The notes beneath the pieces were generated by a model. The model was not told where the DNA came from, did no database searches, and worked only from the letters and a program-made list of their open reading frames with translations. Below, one piece after another: positions 44,251 through 51,727 of a stretch of 64,000 nt of DNA. Position 1 is the stretch's first letter; the number at the start of each line of letters is the position of its first letter. The position numbers and the translations under genes are program-made. This DNA comes from Cohnella baijiui (GTDB lineage: Bacteria > Bacillota > Bacilli > Paenibacillales > Paenibacillaceae), in contig NZ_JAJFOW010000009.1 in NCBI RefSeq assembly GCF_020731285.1, positions 62,001-126,000 of the forward strand, written 5' to 3'.

Positions 44251-45960
44251 ATGGGAAACGTGTTGGAAAATGTGCTGGGCGCCTATAAATGGTTAACCCC
44301 GTACGAGATGCTGTTGTGCGTCATTCTTCTCTTTTGGTTCGGGCGGCACGCCCTGCCGATTCGTCGTCATCGCCGATGGCTGGATTTCGTGCCGAGCGTC
44401 GGTCTGCTGATCGCTATGGCTAGTTTGGTTAGCGGGGATACGACGCTGCCCGCCTTGGTTTTGTACGCACTGAGCGGCTTGCTGTTTTTGTTCACCGCAA
44501 GAAGAATCTGGTCGCCACGGCGGCGTGTCCAGAGCAAGAAGCGCCTGGTGCTTCGCAGCGCCTGTTGTGTCATCGCGCTGATCCCGATCATGTTGGCGCT
44601 GACGGTCGCGGGAGAGCTGCGCTACAATCCGGCCAGCGACTTTGGCGGGCTGAGCTATTCCCAGGCGTTTATCCGGTTGAACGAGCGGCTGTCCCGGGAA
44701 TATCCTTTCGGGGACTGGAAAAAGGTCGACTGGCAGGCGTTGGAGCGCAAGTATGCGCCGATCTTTCGGAAGGCGGAGAAAGAGCACGACAAGGAACTGT
44801 ATTATGCCGCCTTGCGGGAGTATCTCTTTTCGTTGCGGGACGGGCATGTCAAGATCGTCAACGAAGCTTTGTACGCGGATAATCCCGTTTTCCGCCAAGC
44901 GGCCGGGGGCGGCTTCGGCATCAGCACCGTCCTGCTGGATAACGGACAAGTTCGGGTGAGCTTGCTGCTGCCGGGCAGTCCCGCGGAGCAGAGCGGTATG
45001 GCGCTGGGAGACGAGATTGTCACGTGGAACGGAAAACCCGCCCAAACGGCGTATCGGGAAGTCGAGTGGAGCGAGAATCCGATGGCCACGGACGGCGACC
45101 GGCGGATGAATCAGGGCCGATTCCTGCCGCGGGCGGCGGTCGGCAGTCAAGTCGAGGTGACCTACCGGAGCCGGGCGGACCAGTTGCCGAGAAAAGCGAC
45201 CCTGCAAGCCTACGACGACGAGTACGCCACCCTCAAAGCCACCAAAATCAAGCTAAAGCCGACGGACGTCCCCGTAGAGGGACGCGTGCTCGATAACGGA
45301 TACGGCTATATTAAAATCCGCTACTTTCTGGCGAATGACGATATGCCCGATCCTGCCCGAGCCTTTGCGGAGATCGTCAAAGGTTTTCGGAAGGCATCCG
45401 TCAAAGGCCTCATCGTCGACGTCCGCGACAATCCCGGCGGCGACGACGACCTGGCCGCGGCCATCGCCGGCTACTTGACCGTGCAAAAGCGGCATTACGA
45501 ATCCGTCAGCTACTATAGCCGGATCACCGGCCGATTCGAACGGAATGCAGGCGAGACCCGCGTCATTGCGCCGAGCAAGTCGGGCTTTCGGGGAAAGATC
45601 GCCATTCTCGTGAACCACAGCACGGTCAGTTCGGGGGAAGGCTTGCCAGTGACGCTTAAGGGCCAGCCGAATACGCGGATTGTCGGCTTCACCTCTACGA
45701 ACGGCTCCTTCGGCGTAGTGAGCCGCCCAATCGAGGCGATCATGCCGGAAGGGTACCTGCTGCGTTTCCCGGATGGACGCTCGCTGGACGCCCATAATGC
45801 CATTCTGGGCGATAGCGACGGCGAAGGACGGGGCGGGGCCGTGCCGGACATTCTCGTGCCGCTGAACGAGATGACCTTCGCCGCCAAGTATATCGAGGGG
45901 CAGGATGTGGAGCTTCAGACCGCCATAGCGGCGCTGGAGAAGATGGATGCGGCGGATTGA
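44251..45960 (+). CDS. S41-family peptidase with N-terminal membrane segments
   Basis: A 569-residue protein. The first 120 residues have about four hydrophobic segments; a helical region follows, then a PDZ-like domain (about 225-305: LLPGSPAEQSGMALGDEIVTWNG), then the S41 core. DVRDNPGGDDDLAAAIAGY and ILVNHSTVSSGEGLPVTLKG carry the catalytic serine-lysine region. It is a C-terminal processing protease, active outside the membrane. GGGAGG precedes the ATG. Confidence 0.85.
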   Translation: MGNVLENVLGAYKWLTPYEMLLCVILLFWFGRHALPIRRHRRWLDFVPSVGLLIAMASLVSGDTTLPALVLYALSGLLFLFTARRIWSPRRRVQSKKRLVLRSACCVIALIPIMLALTVAGELRYNPASDFGGLSYSQAFIRLNERLSREYPFGDWKKVDWQALERKYAPIFRKAEKEHDKELYYAALREYLFSLRDGHVKIVNEALYADNPVFRQAAGGGFGISTVLLDNGQVRVSLLLPGSPAEQSGMALGDEIVTWNGKPAQTAYREVEWSENPMATDGDRRMNQGRFLPRAAVGSQVEVTYRSRADQLPRKATLQAYDDEYATLKATKIKLKPTDVPVEGRVLDNGYGYIKIRYFLANDDMPDPARAFAEIVKGFRKASVKGLIVDVRDNPGGDDDLAAAIAGYLTVQKRHYESVSYYSRITGRFERNAGETRVIAPSKSGFRGKIAILVNHSTVSSGEGLPVTLKGQPNTRIVGFTSTNGSFGVVSRPIEAIMPEGYLLRFPDGRSLDAHNAILGDSDGEGRGGAVPDILVPLNEMTFAAKYIEGQDVELQTAIAALEKMDAAD

Positions 45961-46026
45961 GGGGCGAAGGGAACGGGGCGTCGCAGCGTTTGCGCACGGG
46001 AACGGGGTACGACAGCGTTTGCGTAC

Positions 46027-46152
46027 GATAGCGATCATGCCGTTCCGTCACTGTACTGATGGCGGTCATACCGTACCATTGCAGCGCACGATAGCGGTCA
46101 TGCCGTTCCGTCACTGTACTGATGCCGGTCATACCGTACCATTGCAGCGCAT
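46027..46152. repeat. Two copies of a 63-bp tandem repeat
   Basis: GATAGCGATCATGCCGTTCC at 46027 recurs with small changes at 46090. Each 63-bp unit is itself two related halves (GCGGTCATGCCGTTCC and GCGGTCATACCGTACC). It lies between the S41 protease gene and the palindromic repeats that follow. Confidence 0.8.
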
Positions 46153-46160
46153 CCAGCCAT

Positions 46161-46285
46161 TGTATATGAAAAATCGAATACATTTTGCTCCAAGAAGGTG
46201 AAATGGGCCGACTCTATTTGAAAAACCGAATAAATCGGACGATTTTTGCGGAAATCGGGGCGATTGTATTCGAAAAATCATATAA
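46161..46285. repeat. Three palindromic repeats of the 52-bp family
   Basis: TGTATATGAAAAATCGAATACA (46161) recurs in degenerate form at 46212 and 46264, at intervals of 51 and 52 bp. Pattern and spacing match the array at 18547-18840, so it is the same repeat family. Confidence 0.75.
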
Positions 46286-46429
46286 CGCAGCGGCGTGGGA
46301 CCGGTGAAGACGTTGGGAACGACTTTGGATCTACGTTTGAAAGGTTCTAGAGATAACAATCATTGCGAAGATTAGAGGATTCTGGCGCCGCATGTCGAAT
46401 TTAGCTACAAAAAGGGGGATTTTACCAGC

Positions 46430-47107
46430 ATGAAAAAGGCAATATTCGTACTTGCGGCAATGGCAGTTATTTCTGCATGCAGTTCCAACTCATCGGCAGG
46501 CTCTTCGGAAGACATCAAACAACTGAAAGATCAGATCAGCCAGCTCACTACCGAGAATCAGAAATTAAGGGACGAGCTAGCCAAAAACACCCCACCCGCG
46601 CAGACAGAGAAGGAGAAGGGACCGGCTAATGCTGATTCCGATAAGAAATCGAATGAAGGCACGGAAAACGTGCTCGCCCTAAACAAAGCGACCGCCATTC
46701 CGGATTTTGCCGAAATGACCGTCAAGAAAGCAAGCTTCACCGCCAAAGTCGTCCCTCCGAAACCCGACAGCTTTTATACGTACTATGAAGTGAAAGACAA
46801 AGAAAACATCTATCTCGATACCGTAATCAGCATCAAGAGCCTGCTTGCAGAAAGCAAAAGCGCGGACGAATTTGCGAGCGTGAAAGTCAAATACGACGGC
46901 AAATATGAATACGATAGCTTCTCCACTATCGAGGAGCAGGGCGGCGGCAATTTTACCTTTACCAATATTAGCAGCATCGAACCGCTTAAAACGCGGGTGC
47001 TGCACTTCATTGCCGAACTCCCCAAAGAGGCGGCCAAAGACGAAAAGCCGGTCGTCATTACCGTAACAATCGAAGGAAAAGACTACCTGTACAAGCTTCG
47101 GGGCTAA
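46430..47107 (+). CDS. Lipoprotein of unknown function
   Basis: A 225-residue secreted lipoprotein. The signal peptide ends in lipobox VISAC near residue 16, followed by a serine-rich linker, a coiled coil (about 28-52: IKQLKDQISQLTTENQKLRD) and a beta-rich C-terminal domain with no recognised motif. The strong GGGGGA site precedes the ATG by 13 nt. A terminator follows. Confidence 0.8.
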   Translation: MKKAIFVLAAMAVISACSSNSSAGSSEDIKQLKDQISQLTTENQKLRDELAKNTPPAQTEKEKGPANADSDKKSNEGTENVLALNKATAIPDFAEMTVKKASFTAKVVPPKPDSFYTYYEVKDKENIYLDTVISIKSLLAESKSADEFASVKVKYDGKYEYDSFSTIEEQGGGNFTFTNISSIEPLKTRVLHFIAELPKEAAKDEKPVVITVTIEGKDYLYKLRG

Positions 47108-47200
47108 CACTCTTCGGATCTAGCCGAGCATTCCCTATTGCGCTCCCTCCCATTTTGTGGCACATTATAACTATCGAATCGCAAACAAGTGGCAAAGAAT

Positions 47201-47244
47201 GCCCCGCTTCCTTTCCTGATCCGGAGAGAAGTCGGGGCTTTTTT
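47201..47244 (+). terminator. Rho-independent terminator of the lipoprotein gene
   Basis: GCCCCGCTTC and GAAGTCGGGGC pair across CTTTCCTGATCCGGAGA, then TTTTTTG. Confidence 0.75.
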
Positions 47245-47271
47245 GTGCTTGTCTAAAGGAGCGAATGGAGA

Positions 47272-47490
47272 ATGGGGTTTGAGTCGGAACACGATAAGTG
47301 GGTCAGGGGCCATCTGAAAGAATTGTTCGAGCGGTTTAAGAGAGCCGACGAGTCGCGCCATTCCGAGGGATCGGGGCTGGGTCTCGCCATCGCCAGGAGC
47401 ATCGTCGAGCTGCAGGGCGGCAGCATTCGGATCGATATTCAGGGCGATCAGTTCAACGTGCTGATCGACTTTCCGAAGCAGGAACGTTGA
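47272..47490 (+). pseudogene. Histidine kinase C-terminal fragment
   Basis: The 72-residue reading contains LKELFERFKRADESRHSEGS and GLGLAIARSIVELQGG, the G2 box of a kinase ATPase domain and its final strands. The sensor, histidine and N box regions are missing, and the first ten residues are not kinase-like. It is a remnant left when the rest of the gene was lost. Confidence 0.75.
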
Positions 47491-47530
47491 CGTCAGCCCC
47501 GACCGGACTCTACCGCCCGTTCATGCTGTC

Positions 47531-48517
47531 CTACGCATCCTGCTCGAGCAGCTCCAGCATTCGTGCAAGCAACGCGACACCCTCCGTCTCCGCTTCCTTG
47601 GCTTCCCTTAGCAGAGCGATCGCCCGGGTCGCCTCCGCATCGTTTCCAGGCTCGCCACCGTGCGGGAATGGGAACATATCGCGCATCATCGACAGGTTGC
47701 CCGCGACAATGGCATACTGATCTGCGGCTTGGCGAGCCAATTGACGCAGCGGTCCTTCTTCCGGCTGCTTCCAATCCTCCGCCATCTCCTTCAAGAACTG
47801 TACGGCGAACTCGCGCGCATCGCAAACTTTTCCTGTATTGACGGCATTGCCGAACGGATTGGCGGCTCTCCGCTCAAGGGCGTATATCCAGGCATCGAAC
47901 GCGGCCAGTCCGTTGCGATGTCCCGCACTCTCGTCCTCCCGGAACTGCTGTACATGCGCATGCTCGAGTGCAAGCTTCAACGCGCCTCTCAGCATCGTTC
48001 GACGATCAACGGGCTTCGAGTCCGTGATCGTAAGCAAATACAACTCCGTCACCTCGCCGCGCCCCAGCTTCTCGTAGGGCAGTTCGCCATCTCGACGAAC
48101 GTCGCGGCATTGCAGCATACGGGTCTCATCGTCGTAGCCGTAGATGACACCCCATTCGGGTATGAACAAGTCCCAGCTTAATGCCGGGATGCCTGCATCC
48201 AGACTTGTCTGGATCATCGCCAGCGCCGTCTCGAGCTCCTCTGGCGTCGGTGAGATGTGATTTTGTCTGCCTGTCGTCTGTACGGTATATCCCAGATTGC
48301 GCAACGCTTCCGCGTGCCTCAGCTGCCAATCGAAAAAGGAGTAGCTTCCAACCTCTACTTCCTCGCTGTCGATAATGATGCGGAATGCATGAGCGGTAAA
48401 GCCCATGACGTCCGTGTGGGACATCCCCTTTTTGTCGGTGTATTGCACCATGCTATGAATACTCTCGGTGTCGGTATTGCGGCTCCACGTAAAATCATTT
48501 CTTGGATTTCCCGCCAT
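47531..48517 (-). CDS. C39/BtrH-like protein lacking the cysteine
   Basis: A 328-residue soluble protein related to the C-terminal two thirds of the LamG protein at 49577-51361. Shared parts are an ALSWDLFIPEWGVIYGYDD core, GELPYEKLGRGEVTELYLL, a GLAAFDAWIYALE helix, and MFPFPHGG near the end. In the relative the N-terminal motif is NDCYNS; here the equivalent is NTDTES, without cysteine. The HxxxxxGYD histidine of C39/BtrH enzymes is also replaced by Glu. It is likely a non-catalytic binding or regulatory protein. The start overlaps the sigma factor stop (TAATG), so it is translationally coupled to it. Confidence 0.7.
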   Translation of the reverse strand: MAGNPRNDFTWSRNTDTESIHSMVQYTDKKGMSHTDVMGFTAHAFRIIIDSEEVEVGSYSFFDWQLRHAEALRNLGYTVQTTGRQNHISPTPEELETALAMIQTSLDAGIPALSWDLFIPEWGVIYGYDDETRMLQCRDVRRDGELPYEKLGRGEVTELYLLTITDSKPVDRRTMLRGALKLALEHAHVQQFREDESAGHRNGLAAFDAWIYALERRAANPFGNAVNTGKVCDAREFAVQFLKEMAEDWKQPEEGPLRQLARQAADQYAIVAGNLSMMRDMFPFPHGGEPGNDAEATRAIALLREAKEAETEGVALLARMLELLEQDA

Positions 48518-49302
48518 TACTCTCCATCCCTCCATGCGATACGAATACAAGGCGGAGCCAGCAGCTTTCGCTTTGGCTTGCCAAGTGCCCTTCGCTTATC
48601 AATGTACATGCTGACGTGGACGCGAAGTCTTTCATGCTGCACCTTCATTCGGGCACGAGATATGCTGTTGTAGATACTAGCAACGGAGGTATGGAGAAAC
48701 GCAGCGATGTCCTGGGGCGACAGTTGGTCCAGGAAAAACCGTTCGAACACGTCCTTCTCGCGACTCGTCAGGCAATGCAGCAGGCTTCGGATGCCTTCGA
48801 TCAGCTCCTGGCGCAGCAGAACGGAAGTCGGGTCGGACGTCTGTCGATCCGACTCAAGCGCACTTAGGCCAAGGCGGAACAGAACATCGTCGATCGTCCA
48901 GCGTTCATCCTCGCTATGTGCGGACAGGACAGCCATAGCACGGTTCGCATTTGTCGGTGTTGTCCTGCGTTTGGGGAAGCCCGTCCAGGCCGTGAACGGC
49001 CGTTCCTTGCCGTGAGGTCCTCCCCGGCGCAGCTTCATGTACGCCTCATTGCGTACGATCCGCGATAACCAAGGGGCGAAGCGCCGCTCATCCATCAGCG
49101 ATCCAAGCTTGAGAAATGCTTTCACTAGCGCTTCCTGCACGATATCCTCGGCCATATGCGAATCCTGGGTCAGCGTCTGCGCCACGCCAATCGCTCTTGC
49201 CCGATGCCGACGCACCAACTCGCCGAAGGCGTCCGGATCGCCTTCCCTTGCCCTAGCCACAAGTTCCTGATCGGGCTTTGGCTCCTTTTCCGCCTGCAAC
49301 AT
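48517..49302 (-). CDS. ECF-type sigma-70 factor with long linker
   Basis: A 261-residue sigma factor. Region 2 is ELVARAREGDPDAFGELVRR to FAPWLSRIVRNEAYMKLRR (about residues 15-95). Region 4 is TSREKDVFERFFLDQLSPQDIAAFLHTSVASIYNSISRAR (about 180-225). The linker of about 80 residues between them and a basic C-terminal tail of about 30 are longer than in ordinary ECF factors (160-200 residues). There is no adjacent anti-sigma gene; the coupled C39/BtrH-like gene occupies that position. ATG 49302 follows GGAGGG. Confidence 0.88.
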   Translation of the reverse strand: MLQAEKEPKPDQELVARAREGDPDAFGELVRRHRARAIGVAQTLTQDSHMAEDIVQEALVKAFLKLGSLMDERRFAPWLSRIVRNEAYMKLRRGGPHGKERPFTAWTGFPKRRTTPTNANRAMAVLSAHSEDERWTIDDVLFRLGLSALESDRQTSDPTSVLLRQELIEGIRSLLHCLTSREKDVFERFFLDQLSPQDIAAFLHTSVASIYNSISRARMKVQHERLRVHVSMYIDKRRALGKPKRKLLAPPCIRIAWRDGE

Positions 49303-49435
49303 GTTCCCTCCTTCGTCCACATCAGTTTAGATGCCACAGCTTCGAAATTCCTAACCGGATTCAAGCCATGTCCGCCTGTACAAAACGTTCGGAAGGAAAC
49401 CCAATGCCAATTTTAACGTTTATCATTAAATCGAC

Positions 49436-49458
49436 GATTCTATTCGACAAATCATACA
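49436..49458. repeat. Single member of the 52-bp palindromic family
   Basis: GATTCTATTCGACAAATCAT resembles the unit at 46264 (GATTGTATTCGAAAAATCAT). It lies at the edge of the accessory repeat copy A. Confidence 0.5.
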
Positions 49459-49460
49459 GG

Positions 49461-49560
49461 TTCTTGTTTGCAAGCTGACTGTTAAGCGAAAAGCCCAAAA
49501 AGAGCCGCACCAGCCCGCCTCCCGGCAAACTGTCACAGCCCTCCAATCCGGATTCCTCTC
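49461..49560. repeat. Accessory repeat, copy A
   Basis: TTCTTGTTTGCAAGCTG, then AAGCCCAAAAAGAGC, CAGCCCGCCTCCCGGC and TGTCACAGCCCTCCA, in the same order as in copies D and E. It has no coding capacity that I trust. It sits between the sigma gene and the LamG gene. Confidence 0.75.
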
Positions 49561-49576
49561 GTAACCGATCCAATCA

Positions 49577-51361
49577 TCAAACAGATAGGTGGTCGACCAT
49601 GCGTTGTAATACCTTGAGCCCGGCAACCTCCGCTTTCCGCGCTTCCTTGAGCAGCCGGATGGCTTCGGATTTCAATCGCGGATCGGTCGTATCTGCCCCT
49701 TGCGGGAACGGGAACAGCTCACGCAAATATACCCAAGTTCGATAGCTTGTCAAATAAACATCGGCCGCCTCCAGCATCAGATGCTGCAAAGCATGATCCT
49801 GAATCCCCGTACAATGGGTAATGGCCGATTGGGTAAAGAATGGAATCAAGTACTGCCGCGTAGAAGTAAGCCATAAGAGATTGTAGCTTGTAAAGAAACG
49901 ATGTGCCGCCTCTGTCTCGAAAGCCGTAATCCAAGCATCGATAGCGGCGATTCCGTTTTTTCGCCCATCCTCTCCCGTTAGTCCCTCTCCCTCCATATGC
50001 CGAATGGCAAGAGAGAGCGCCTTCCTTAACGTGCTCCGATACGCTGTGTCTTCTTGCTCCGAGTATCTGGTAACGCTAAGATGCGGATGCGAAGTCTCGC
50101 TCTTCTCGCGAAGCGCCAGCACGAACATTTCCGGATCTATGGAATTGCCATGAAGCGGACGCCGACCAAAATCGTCATAAGACAGCTCTCCGCCGTCCCG
50201 TGCGTTAATATCTTGAATGTTCAATACGCTGCGCTTGTCATCGTAGCCATAGATAAGTCCGTACTCATAGTTGTCCAGGTTCCACCCGATAACCGGATAT
50301 CCCCGTTGAATACTGTCCCGAACCATGTATAACGCTCTTTCGACGGTATCTTCCTCCCAGTCGCCGCCATGGATATTCGCAGCGAGAACCTCCATATCGA
50401 AACCCAGGTTCTGCAGCGCTTCTTGAAGCAAGCTGCCGTTCCCGAGTACATCCATGGGCGCCACGGTCGTATCCGTATTTATGGCGAACCCCTGTCCCGT
50501 ATAAACTAACGCTTGAGGCCAACTCGTCTGCTTATCCGAATACCGCATGACGCCATACAGAGCGAGCGCAAATGAATTATAGCAGTCGTTCCACTCGATT
50601 TTGCGGAAATCCAACGTCTTCCTTACGCGAATCGGCTTGTTCATCCACTTCTTGGAGGCTGCCGCTTTGCGAACGATACGCGGTGGTTCGGGCGTCGTCC
50701 CAGGATTACCGACATATCCTTGTTCAGCATAGAGCTCGAGAACCTCGTTGTCCGTTAACGATCTATCGTATATTCGAATATCGTCCAGCACTCCATGGAA
50801 CCAGAACCGCTTCTCATCGGAGTTCTTTTTGCCAATATAGATGAGTTCTTCGACGTTGGGGCGGAATGAACCGGTTTGCACATCCTGCAGCTCGCCGTTC
50901 ACATAGAGCTTGTGTTGCGTCTCATCATAAATCGCGGCAAAGTGATACCATACGCCTTTCTGGATAGGTTGCTTCCCGACCGCATCCTTCGATTGTCTCA
51001 TTCGATGCCAGGTCACATACTCTCCTTTGGTGCTCAATTGAAATACGCGTCGGGATTGATCGAGCATGCGACCATGATCGTCCTGCGAAACGATGGCACT
51101 GTTCCACCCTTTCAGCGCTGCTTCCTGATCGTACTTTACCCAAACGGACAAGGAGAAGGCCCCCGCGTCAAGGTTCGGGAGGGGGTTCAGCACAATGTAA
51201 TCGCCCTTACCAGAGAACGCATAAGCGCTATCTGCTTGACCAAAACGATCTTCCGTTAATGTAGCGCCTTCCACCCTCCCATGAAGACCATAGTCGCTCG
51301 TATCCTCCGCATTGCCTTTAAATAAATATTCACCTATCAATCCTTGCCGCAAGCTGCTCAT
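49577..51361 (-). CDS. LamG domain fused to C39/BtrH-like domain
   Basis: A 594-residue protein without signal peptide. Residues about 3-208 form a LamG/concanavalin-like domain (GLIGEYLFKGNAEDTSD; FSLSVWVKYD; GVLDDIRIYDRSLTDNEVLE). A linker follows, then a C39/BtrH-like domain (about 250-430) with the candidate cysteine 260 in WNDCYNSFALALYG, a GQGFAINTD turn, and NYEYGLIYGYDDKRSV. The position where C39 enzymes have histidine is Glu here. A helical C-terminal domain ends MVDHLSV. It resembles the 47531 gene throughout the last 330 residues. Secretion is not supported, odd for a LamG protein. The ATG at 51361 has GGAGG 7 nt upstream. Confidence 0.72.
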   Translation of the reverse strand: MSSLRQGLIGEYLFKGNAEDTSDYGLHGRVEGATLTEDRFGQADSAYAFSGKGDYIVLNPLPNLDAGAFSLSVWVKYDQEAALKGWNSAIVSQDDHGRMLDQSRRVFQLSTKGEYVTWHRMRQSKDAVGKQPIQKGVWYHFAAIYDETQHKLYVNGELQDVQTGSFRPNVEELIYIGKKNSDEKRFWFHGVLDDIRIYDRSLTDNEVLELYAEQGYVGNPGTTPEPPRIVRKAAASKKWMNKPIRVRKTLDFRKIEWNDCYNSFALALYGVMRYSDKQTSWPQALVYTGQGFAINTDTTVAPMDVLGNGSLLQEALQNLGFDMEVLAANIHGGDWEEDTVERALYMVRDSIQRGYPVIGWNLDNYEYGLIYGYDDKRSVLNIQDINARDGGELSYDDFGRRPLHGNSIDPEMFVLALREKSETSHPHLSVTRYSEQEDTAYRSTLRKALSLAIRHMEGEGLTGEDGRKNGIAAIDAWITAFETEAAHRFFTSYNLLWLTSTRQYLIPFFTQSAITHCTGIQDHALQHLMLEAADVYLTSYRTWVYLRELFPFPQGADTTDPRLKSEAIRLLKEARKAEVAGLKVLQRMVDHLSV

Positions 51362-51540
51362 ACCCATTCCTCCCGACGGTGTAAGATTTTCTCTGCAATC
51401 GGTTTCAAAATTTCAAGCCACCTCAAGACTTTCTATCCTATACAACGAATTTTTTTAAATGTCAGATACGGGGGTTAGAACATTTATTCGATCCGCATAG
51501 AGAAAAATCCTTTTTCTCCCATTTTACTGATTTCATGTTT

Positions 51541-51626
51541 GTCGCGTCCAACGCGTTCTCCCGTCTCCTACTCTTCTCCCGCCGCGATCGGATTCTCCGC
51601 GTACGAGATCCAGTCGCTTCCGCTGT
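51541..51626. repeat. Accessory repeat, copy B, with sulfurtransferase 3' end
   Basis: On the minus strand it encodes SGSDWISYAENPIAAGEE followed by a stop, almost the same as the last residues of the intact sulfurtransferase (GSWSDWISYSKNPIATGDE-stop). The GCGTCCAACGCG stem beyond the stop is shared with copies C, D and E. It is a displaced gene end, not a gene. Confidence 0.8.
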
Positions 51627-51727
51627 TGTATGCTCTTCGAGAGCCATCCGAGCACACCGTGAAACCTCCTTGCGCAACCAGCGTATACCTATCAATATTT
51701 GGTAGCCAGGGGAGGCTCAGGGTGCGC

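Noticed and set aside
51539..51727. N-terminal extension of the SecA2-like protein
   Set aside because: The extra 63 codons cross repeat copy B, which is coding on the other strand in its source gene, and good ribosome-binding sites sit at the internal starts.
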